47,558 bases of DNA from contig DATMNI010000268.1 in assembly GCA_035570275.1 (NCBI GenBank), forward strand, positions 1-47,558, read 5' to 3'. This document shows, piece after piece, positions 16,954-24,451 of this stretch (within the stretch, counting starts at the first letter, position 1; each line of letters begins with the position of its first letter). This DNA is from DATMNI01 sp035570275 (GTDB lineage Bacteria > Acidobacteriota > Terriglobia > Bryobacterales > Bryobacteraceae). The position numbers and the translations under genes are program-made. Below the pieces are notes generated by a model. It made no database searches, was not told the DNA's origin, and was given only the letters and a program-made list of their open reading frames with translations.

Positions 16954-18228
16954 ATGTCTCCATCCAGTTCCGGGTTTTCCCGTTCGAAGCAACAGTTTCT
17001 GAACGCCTTTTTGCTGGCGACGGACTCCATCCGGGGCCACAAATTGCGCAGTTTCCTGACTCTGTTGGGTGTCATTATCGGTGTGGCCTCGGTGATTATG
17101 GTGGGCGCCGCCATTGAAGGGCTGAGCGTTTACGCCGAGCAAAGCACGGCCAAGGCTTTTGGTTCGGAATCCTTCCTGGTAGCGCAGATTGCGGCCACCG
17201 GCCGGCTGAGCCGGCGCGAGTTTTTCGACAAGATGAAGCGCAACAAACCGATCCACAATGACGATGCCCGCTTCGTGGAATCGCTGGCCGGCGACCAGGT
17301 GCTCTACAGCCCGTACCGGCAGCACCTCTCCGATGTGAAGCGCGAAAACCTGATTTGCGAAGACAGCTCCATCATCGGCGTGGCCGCCGCCATGGCGGAT
17401 ATCCGCGATATCGGCGTAGTGGACGGCCGCTTCTTCACGGACCAGGAAGACCGATCGCGCAACTTCGTCGCGGTGATCGGCGACACGGTCCGGACCACGC
17501 TCTTCCCCGGCGATGCCTCGCCCCTGAACCAGATTGTTCGGATCGAGGGCGTGGAATTCACCGTAATCGGCGTACAGGAGCGGCTGGGTTCCGCCTTCGG
17601 GCGCGATCAGGACAACTCGATCTACGTTCCGGTTTCGGCGTTCGACCGCCTGTACGGCCCGGGCAACGGATTCGCGCTCTTCGGGCGGCCGCGGCCCGGC
17701 AGCGGGCTTTCGCTGACCGGCGCACTGGACGAAACCCGTGTGGTGCTGCGCACGCGCTTCCACGCGCGGCCCGGCGAGGACGACAATTTCGATGTCCTGA
17801 CGCCGGATGCGATTCGCGGCTTCATCGACCAGGTGCTGGGCATGATCGCCGCCATTGTGGTGCCGGTGACGTGCATTTCGCTGGTGGTGGGCGGCATCGT
17901 AATCATGAACATCATGCTGGTCAGCGTCACCGAGCGCACGCGCGAGATCGGCGTCCGCAAAGCGCTGGGCGCGCGCCATGGCGACGTGATGATGCAGATT
18001 CTGATTGAGGCGGTGGTGCTGGCCAGCGTGGGCGGGGCGCTGGGCGCGGGCCTGGGAGCGCTGGTGACGCTGCTGCTCAGCCGCCTGTTCGATATTTCGA
18101 TGCACATCACGGCCGGTTACGTGGTGCTGGCGTTGTCCGTCTCCAGCATCGTGGGCATTGTCTCGGGCTGGTACCCGGCATCGCGGGCGGCGCGGCTTGA
18201 CCCGGTGGTGGCCCTGCGTGCGGAGTAA
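16954..18228 (+). CDS. MacB/FtsX-type ABC transporter permease 1
   Basis: 424 residues from the ATG at 16954; upstream codons in the same frame lie antisense to the membrane gene and are not protein-like. The order is a first transmembrane helix (LRSFLTLLGVIIGVASVIMVGAA), a large extracytoplasmic MacB-type periplasmic core (about 60-290), and an FtsX domain with three helices. The FtsX signature is IMNIMLVSVTERTREIGVRKALGAR. Such permeases, with a MacB/LolD-like ATPase, export peptides, macrolides or lipoproteins by mechanotransmission. No ATPase gene lies in this cluster, so it must be encoded elsewhere. The second permease follows after 16 bases. Confidence 0.9.
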   Translation: MSPSSSGFSRSKQQFLNAFLLATDSIRGHKLRSFLTLLGVIIGVASVIMVGAAIEGLSVYAEQSTAKAFGSESFLVAQIAATGRLSRREFFDKMKRNKPIHNDDARFVESLAGDQVLYSPYRQHLSDVKRENLICEDSSIIGVAAAMADIRDIGVVDGRFFTDQEDRSRNFVAVIGDTVRTTLFPGDASPLNQIVRIEGVEFTVIGVQERLGSAFGRDQDNSIYVPVSAFDRLYGPGNGFALFGRPRPGSGLSLTGALDETRVVLRTRFHARPGEDDNFDVLTPDAIRGFIDQVLGMIAAIVVPVTCISLVVGGIVIMNIMLVSVTERTREIGVRKALGARHGDVMMQILIEAVVLASVGGALGAGLGALVTLLLSRLFDISMHITAGYVVLALSVSSIVGIVSGWYPASRAARLDPVVALRAE

Positions 18229-18242
18229 ACGTGCGGAGTAAA
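18217..18242 (+). repeat. 13-bp tandem duplication at the permease gene junction
   Basis: CGTGCGGAGTAAA occurs twice in direct succession (18217-18229 and 18230-18242). The first copy contains the stop codon of permease 1; the second copy supplies the GGAG ribosome binding site, 7 bases before the GTG of permease 2. The duplication thus made or preserved a start signal for the downstream gene. Confidence 0.85.
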
Positions 18243-18244
18243 CC

Positions 18245-19495
<1,251 letters not shown>

Positions 19496-19814
19496 GTCTT
19501 GGATGCGGTGAGAGCGGAACCGGGATTTTGGGCGAAGGGCTGTAGGGTTCGAATGCTACCTGGGGAGCCACCCCAGTTGTGCGATTTTCCGGTCTCGCTC
19601 TTCAGTTTCTAGTGTTTGCCGGTTCGAGCGCGGTGGCTACACCAGAGTGGATTCGAACTCTTGCTTGACCCGTTGTCGTTCTTTGCTGTGCTCGTCCGCG
19701 TCCGAGCGCGCCGCGCTTCAATGCCCCAGCCCTCCGCCACGACGAATCGGACAACCTCGCTGCTGATTTCTGAAGCTTGCCTGCGAGCTTGGATCAAGAA
19801 AACGTGGGCTTGGC
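19496..19814. other. Intergenic region with an inverted pair of tRNA-end-like motifs
   Basis: No gene is evident. Two related stretches face each other: 19546-19572 on the plus strand starts GGTTCGAATGCTAC and ends AGCCACC. The block 19632-19659, read on the minus strand, starts AGTTCGAATCCACT and also ends AGCCACC. TTCGAAT is the T-loop sequence of tRNAs, and GCCACC resembles a 3' CCA end, but no complete cloverleaf can be drawn around either. They may be tRNA-derived attachment-site remnants bordering the accessory island to the right. Confidence 0.35.
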
Positions 19815-20759
19815 CTACCAGCGGCTACTGAGAATCTTGCCAACGGCTTCCAGGACACGGTCATAACTGATGATGTCGACCCCATGATTCGTCTCGGCAA
19901 AGATCCCATTCCTCAGCTTGTTCTCCTCTTCACCGTAGTCGCTCCGTCTTCCAAGAAGTAGTTTGGCATCGATCTCAAGGTGATGTCCCTCACGCCACGG
20001 AACCCGTTCACCGCGGTGATAGGGTGCAATCTGCTCCGCGCCGTAAGCGCTAGCCATCCTGACGGCTAGCGTATGCCTGACCGCATCGTCGTTATTCCTG
20101 CACCACTGGAGCATCCTCTCCAAGCGTATCGCCCCCTCGCGAGCGATGCTAGCACCGCCACTGCCCCAGCCAATATCCCCCAGGACTATGAAAGAGAGTT
20201 CGTATCGTCCGGACTGCCCGTTGATTACCAGGAAATCAGCCGTATCGTTTCCAACTGAAAATCGTGGCAGCGCTTCGGATACCGCCCAGAGTCTTCCGAA
20301 CAGCGCGGCGAGGGCAAATCCGTTGGTGCCAAACCATGCGTTGACCTTGTCGCGGTCACTAGAGACCACGATCTCGCCGAGTTCTCGGTGTGCGGATTCG
20401 ATCTGCTCCCTCCGGATAAACTTCTCGTGCTCATAAAACGCTGGAAGCAGCGCTTGGAGTAGTCGTCGGAGGCCGAAGTAGTAGCTGTGCCGAAAGTCAG
20501 CGTAGAGCTTGTCCGCGAGCATCGGCGGTAGGGCACAATCGGCGATCACAGCAGGAAGCACTTTCACGCCATTCCTCTGCAGTTCGCCAGTCATCGCGAG
20601 AGCCAGCTCCTTCTTGACCCAGTTTGATTCGACGGAGACTGGGGATAGGAGTGCGATTACGCTGTCAGCTTCGGAAACCTCCGCCGCAATCTTCTGGATT
20701 ATCGAATCACCGACACGGAGGAGCCACTTGTCGTAGGTAGCGGGCACGTCCGACGCCAA
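19815..20759 (-). CDS. TIR-domain protein, N-terminally truncated
   Basis: The only conventional start is TTG at 20759 (314 residues), but recognisable TIR sequence extends upstream in frame to 20804, just after a TAA at 20805-20807. That upstream part reads SHDDADFADRLVLDLL, the usual region after the first TIR strand. Visible TIR motifs are TYDKWLLRVGDSI, ADSVIALLSPVSVESNWVKKEL (with the Glu used by TIR NADases) and VLPAVIADCALPPMLADKLY. The first beta strand (normally a phrase like IFISHA) is missing and is replaced by the front of a DUF5615 toxin gene. Residues about 105-314 form an unrecognised domain. TIR proteins degrade NAD or signal in immunity; whether this truncated form folds is doubtful. 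Confidence 0.68.
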   Translation of the reverse strand: MASDVPATYDKWLLRVGDSIIQKIAAEVSEADSVIALLSPVSVESNWVKKELALAMTGELQRNGVKVLPAVIADCALPPMLADKLYADFRHSYYFGLRRLLQALLPAFYEHEKFIRREQIESAHRELGEIVVSSDRDKVNAWFGTNGFALAALFGRLWAVSEALPRFSVGNDTADFLVINGQSGRYELSFIVLGDIGWGSGGASIAREGAIRLERMLQWCRNNDDAVRHTLAVRMASAYGAEQIAPYHRGERVPWREGHHLEIDAKLLLGRRSDYGEEENKLRNGIFAETNHGVDIISYDRVLEAVGKILSSRW

Positions 20760-20890
20760 CAGATCGAGGACGAGGCGGTCAGCGAAATCGGCGTCGTCGT
20801 GACTTTACGCAAGAGCGTGACATCGTGACCGAGTTGTTCGAGCATGTAGCTGAGGGCGTCGGGCACGTCGTGGTCGAGCAGGAATTTCAC
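20699..20890 (-). pseudogene. DUF5615 PIN-like toxin, truncated by fusion to the TIR gene
   Basis: A GTG at 20890 overlaps the stop of the DUF433 gene (GTGA). Residues 1-29 (VKFLLDHDVPDALSYMLEQL, then GHDVTLLRK, Val read as Met) are the classic DUF5615 N-terminus with its active-site Asp. After that the reading frame turns into meaningless Ser/Thr/Cys-rich sequence (to 20699), because it runs out of frame across the TIR coding region. The rest of the PIN-like fold, including the later acidic residues, is gone. It is therefore very probably inactive. The break coincides with the missing start of the TIR gene, so one recombination or deletion event damaged both. Confidence 0.65.
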
Positions 20891-21150
20891 TCCGAAGCCA
20901 GCGCCATCTGCCTGGCAACCAGCAAATCGATCTCTCCTCGGTGGTCCTCATAGTAGGCGAGGCACTCGTAAACCTGAGCTCTGGAGAGTTGCGGGAAGCC
21001 GTTTTCCCTCAACGTGTCAACCGTTTCGCCATTCTGAAGCAAGCCGATGACGTCGTGGACGGCAATCCGGGTACCTTCCACTATCGCGTTCCCACTCCGT
21101 ACGCCCGCGGAACGGGCGATGTAACGATAGGTTTCCGAGATCGGGCCCAT
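20887..21150 (-). CDS. DUF433 family antitoxin
   Basis: 87 residues. DUF433 proteins are DNA-binding antitoxins (VapB45-like) for DUF5615/PIN-like toxins. The family signature is present: GNAIVEGTRIAVHDVIGLLQNGETVDTL, then LSRAQVYECLAYYEDHRGEID. The gene overlaps the start of the toxin remnant, the standard operon layout. With its toxin broken, it is probably a relic, though its frame is intact and it could still repress its own promoter. Confidence 0.85.
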   Translation of the reverse strand: MGPISETYRYIARSAGVRSGNAIVEGTRIAVHDVIGLLQNGETVDTLRENGFPQLSRAQVYECLAYYEDHRGEIDLLVARQMALASE

Positions 21151-21185
21151 ACCTGGATAGTACGGCTCACCTCACAGGCTGTCAA

Positions 21186-21215
21186 CCCGGCGTTCGATAA
21201 CCCGGCGTTCGATAA
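21186..21215. repeat. 15-bp tandem duplication (CCCGGCGTTCGATAA x2)
   Basis: Two perfect head-to-tail copies lie directly upstream of the DUF433 gene start, within the 448-base stretch between 21151 and 21598. Except for the hicA remnant, that stretch holds no gene I recognise. The duplication could affect the promoter of the DUF433 operon. Confidence 0.8.
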
Positions 21216-21469
21216 TCGTCCAACCGTTTCCGACATACAATGGCATCGCGGGCGACGTCCGGGGGTCCTTGAGAGCATAAACGTAATAAAAGTTAGTAGC
21301 CATGGCAATTTCGGGCTGGACACACTCAACGATAGCAGGCTGTTCCTAGGGACCTCGCCAAGACCGGACGCAGCCCGTTGACTCTGACGCCCGAAACGGC
21401 GAGTTCGAGACGTGTCCAACCAACCCTTCGGAATGCCCTGACCGCCTCGCTGCCAGAAACCACCGGCAG

Positions 21470-21602
21470 GGGAGTCATCGTCAATACAAGCATCCAGACA
21501 AGCCGGGGCGCGTCACGATACCTGGACACCCAGGGCACGACGTTCATCCCGATACGCTCAAGAAGTATACTGAACCAAGCTGGCTTAAGAGGAAAACCGT
21601 GA
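21470..21602 (+). pseudogene. hicA: hicA toxin remnant, frameshifted
   Basis: In the frame starting at 21470 the codons read GSHRQYKHPDKPGRVTIPGH then DVHPDTLK, the conserved HicA centre with its active-site His. One extra A in CTCAAGAAGTATA (about 21561-21573) then shifts the frame: the expected ending SILNQAGLRGKP and its TGA (21600-21602) are found in the next frame. The first about 30 residues of HicA cannot be recognised upstream. The toxin is therefore broken at both ends. Because of the shift, the HicA frame runs without a stop into the HicB frame. Confidence 0.7.
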
Positions 21603-21817
21603 GACGATACGCTGTGGTCATCGAAAGCGGCCCGAACAACCTATCTGCCTACGTTCCGGATCTTCCTGGATGCATCACAACCGGGAAGACGTTCGAAGAA
21701 ATCGAACAGAACATTCGGGAGGCCATCGAGCTGCATCTTGAAGGCATGATGGAAGACGGCGAACCAATTCCCGAGCCAACAACCTCGGTCTCGTACGTGG
21801 AACTGCAGGTCGCATGA
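21599..21817 (+). CDS. hicB: HicB family antitoxin
   Basis: 72 residues, GTG start at 21599 with AGAGGA six bases upstream. The sequence is the partial RNase H-like HicB fold: RRYAVVIESGPNNLSAYVPD, LPGCITTGKTFEEIEQNIREAI, then ELHLEGMMEDGEPIPEP. This is the short type without a C-terminal DNA-binding domain. HicB normally sequesters the mRNA-cleaving HicA toxin. Its GTG overlaps the ancestral hicA stop by four bases (GTGA), the usual arrangement, but hicA is now a frameshifted remnant, so HicB has no local toxin. It may still protect against HicA from other loci. Confidence 0.88.
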   Translation: MRRYAVVIESGPNNLSAYVPDLPGCITTGKTFEEIEQNIREAIELHLEGMMEDGEPIPEPTTSVSYVELQVA

Positions 21818-22168
21818 CGTTAACCTGCGCCCAGCCGCACACCCGAGTCGAGGCTGGGCAAAAGGTAGATGGCGGTTAGCCGACCATACGTTCCCTATCT
21901 ATGGTTTCCTCGCCGGCTCGCCAAGCCGGGCGACGTCGTGACATCCCCCGATGACGGGTGTAGCGTCGGAGTTCTTCAAGGTGGGGCGGCTACCGGAAAT
22001 TCTCCACCAGCATGATCTTCCAGAAGAAGACTCAGGTGACCGGCAAGCAGGAAAGGGCAATTGCGGCGGCGCGCGTTCCCGGCTTTGAAACGGACACGAG
22101 GGCCTCGGCGAGCCCCACCCCTCCGGTTCCCCGTGTTATGATTCCGTTTTAAAAAAGGGAGCCAATCC
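21818..22168. other. Intergenic region with a fragment of a permease gene
   Basis: No intact gene. Bases 22068-22099 match 18604-18635 inside permease 2 with one mismatch in 32, and both encode ARVPGFETDT. This looks like debris of a paralogous MacB-type permease gene. The rest has no recognisable content apart from the ribosome binding site (AAGGGAG) for the following EF-G gene. Confidence 0.6.
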
Positions 22169-24226
22169 GTGAAAGTCTACGAAAGCCAGGATATTCGGAA
22201 CGTCGGTGTGGTGGGCCACGGCGATTCCGGAAAGACCACGCTCACCGCCGGATTGCTCTTCACCGCCGGAGCCTCCAACCGCCTTCTCCGAGTCGATGAG
22301 GGCAATACGATCACCGATTTTGACGAGGAGGAAGTCCAGCGGAAAATCAGCGTTTCCACAGCCGTCGCGGTGGCGGAGTGGAAGAAAACCAAGATCAACA
22401 TCCTCGATACCCCCGGCTATAACATCTTTATTAACGATACGCGCGCTGCCCTGGTGGCGGCTGATGCCGCCCTGGTCGTGGTGGATGGCGTGGCCGGCGT
22501 TGAGGTGCAGACCGAAAAGGTTTGGGCGTTCACCGAAGAGTTCAAGCTCCCGCGGGCCATCATTATCAATAAGCTCGACCGCGAGCGCTCCAACTTTGAC
22601 CGCAGCCTGGCCAATGTACAGGAAGTTTTCGGCCGTTTCGCCGTGCCGGTGCAGATTCCCATCGGCGCGGAGCGGGACTTCAAAGGCGTGGTCGATCTGG
22701 TCGGTATGAAGGCGTACCTCTACACGCCGGATGGCGACGGCAAATGTAAGGAATGCGAGATTCCAGCCGACCTGGTGGACGAAGCGCAGTTGGCCCATGA
22801 GGCTCTGGTGGAATTGGTGGCGGAGGGCAATGACGCCCTGCTGGAAGAATTCTTCGCGGTGGGCACCCTGCCTGTCGAACATATTGTCGACGGCCTGAAA
22901 CTGGGCATCCGCGACCTGCGCATTTTCCCGGTTCTGTGCGCCAGCGGACAGCACAATATCGGCTCGGACACTATCCTGGATTTCATCGTGGAATACGTGC
23001 CGGAGCCGACCTACCGCGAGGCGCCGCACGGGGTTACCAGCCCTTCCGCCTTCGTATTCAAGACCACGGCCGACCCCTTTGCCGGCCGCATCAACTACTT
23101 CAAAGTGATGACGGGCGTCATTAAGAACGACGTCAACCTGCAAAACGTAAGCAAAGGCGCACTCGAACGCCTGGCACACCTCAGCATCCCGCACGGCAAG
23201 ACGCTGCTGCCGGTCACCGAGTTGCACGCCGGCGATATCGGCGCGGTGGCCAAACTAAAGGAGACGCTGACCGGCGACACCTTGGCGGAAAAGGGCAACA
23301 ACGTTACCTACCCGCCGGTTAAGATTCCCGAGCCATCGATCGCCTTCGCCATCGAAGCCAAGTCGCGCAACGACGAAGACCGCATGGGCCACGCCGTTCA
23401 CCGCATTCTGGAAGAAGACCAGGCTTTGCGCTTCTACCGCGACCCTCAGACACGCGAATTCCTGCTGGCCGGCGCGGGCCAGCAGCATGTCGAAATCGTG
23501 GTCAGCCGCCTGAAGAAGAAGTACGGCGTGGACGTGTTCCTCAGGGCGCCGAAGATTCCGTATCGCGAGACCATTCGCGGATTCGCCGACGTGCAGGGCC
23601 GCCACAAGAAGCAGACGGGCGGGCACGGCCAGTTCGGCGATTGCTGGATCAAAGTGGAGCCGTTGGCACGGGGGGCCAAGTTCCAGTTCGCCAATGAGGT
23701 TTTCGGCGGCGCCATCCCGAAGAACTTCATCCCGGCGGTTGAGAAGGGCATTGTGGAGGCGGCGGAGAACGGCTTCCTGGCGGGCTTCCCGATGGTCGAT
23801 TTCAAGGTCACGGTTTACGACGGGTCGTATCACGACGTGGATTCCTCGGAACTGGCCTTCAAGCTGGCGGCGCGGAAAGCCTTCAAGGCCGCCATGGCGC
23901 AGGCCAAGCCGACGCTGCTGGAACCGGTGATGAATGCGGAGATTCAGGCGCCGGTGGAGTATGCAGGCGACCTGATGGGTGACCTGAACAGCCGCCGCGG
24001 GCGGATCGCGGGCATGGAAACCAAGGGCAGCACGCAGTTCATTCGCGCCAAGGTGCCGATGTCCGAAATGCTGAACTACCAGAACGATCTGACGGCCATG
24101 ACGCAGGGCCGTGCATCGTTCAGCATGGAGTTCGACCATTACGATTATGTTCCGCCATTGCAGGCCGATAAGATTATCGCAGCCGCCAAAGCCGCCAAGG
24201 CAGGCGTAGAGGAAGAAGAGGAGTAG
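22169..24226 (+). CDS. fusA: Elongation factor G (EF-G-2 type)
   Basis: 685 residues, GTG start with AAGGGAG about 8 bases upstream. EF-G is the GTPase that moves tRNA and mRNA through the ribosome. Five domains are expected and the sequence is full length. Nucleotide-binding motifs: GHGDSGKT at 16-23, DTPGY at 80-84, NKLD at 134-137. The third carries Tyr84 where canonical EF-G has the catalytic His of DTPGH, and the P-loop is GHGDSGKT rather than AHIDAGKT. Both features match the EF-G-2 subclass that accompanies the main EF-G in several phyla. So this may not be the principal translocase; no tuf, rpsG or rpsL lies nearby, as would be expected for the str operon. Confidence 0.9.
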   Translation: MKVYESQDIRNVGVVGHGDSGKTTLTAGLLFTAGASNRLLRVDEGNTITDFDEEEVQRKISVSTAVAVAEWKKTKINILDTPGYNIFINDTRAALVAADAALVVVDGVAGVEVQTEKVWAFTEEFKLPRAIIINKLDRERSNFDRSLANVQEVFGRFAVPVQIPIGAERDFKGVVDLVGMKAYLYTPDGDGKCKECEIPADLVDEAQLAHEALVELVAEGNDALLEEFFAVGTLPVEHIVDGLKLGIRDLRIFPVLCASGQHNIGSDTILDFIVEYVPEPTYREAPHGVTSPSAFVFKTTADPFAGRINYFKVMTGVIKNDVNLQNVSKGALERLAHLSIPHGKTLLPVTELHAGDIGAVAKLKETLTGDTLAEKGNNVTYPPVKIPEPSIAFAIEAKSRNDEDRMGHAVHRILEEDQALRFYRDPQTREFLLAGAGQQHVEIVVSRLKKKYGVDVFLRAPKIPYRETIRGFADVQGRHKKQTGGHGQFGDCWIKVEPLARGAKFQFANEVFGGAIPKNFIPAVEKGIVEAAENGFLAGFPMVDFKVTVYDGSYHDVDSSELAFKLAARKAFKAAMAQAKPTLLEPVMNAEIQAPVEYAGDLMGDLNSRRGRIAGMETKGSTQFIRAKVPMSEMLNYQNDLTAMTQGRASFSMEFDHYDYVPPLQADKIIAAAKAAKAGVEEEEE

Positions 24227-24230
24227 GAAC

Positions 24231-24300
24231 AGTGGTCGCGACCCTCCGGGTCGCGAACCGCGTAGCGAACTGGGTCGCGACCCAGAGGGTCGCGACCACT
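24231..24300 (+). terminator. 70-bp inverted repeat behind EF-G gene (family B)
   Basis: Perfect 16-bp arms AGTGGTCGCGACCCTC (24231-24246) and its complement (24285-24300) enclose further palindromes, among them the 14-bp TGGGTCGCGACCCA at 24271-24284. It begins 4 bases after the stop codon and can form a strong hairpin, without a T-run. Related GGTCGCGAC words lie at 7481-7500 and 36192-36253. Confidence 0.7.
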
Positions 24301-24451
24301 GGTACTTCGGGGGTTTTCCTCGGTTATCCTCAGATAATCTTGCTTCACACACCTGTAATGGTGTAGGCTTGAGGGTCAAGAGCGGGCGCAGACTCGCAGA
24401 AGTCCTTTATTTTCATAGTTCGAGACGGATTCTAGTAGTTCGAGGCGGTAG

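Noticed and set aside
19541..19576. Possible tRNA gene ending at GGGTTCGAATGC ... AGCCA
   Set aside because: No matching 5' acceptor, D-arm or anticodon arm can be placed upstream, and the T-stem has a mismatch. Kept only as a tRNA-like motif.
20797..20812. Programmed -1 frameshift joining DUF5615 and TIR
   Set aside because: The sequence around the AAA codon is not a slippery heptamer and no downstream hairpin is obvious; a deletion junction is simpler.
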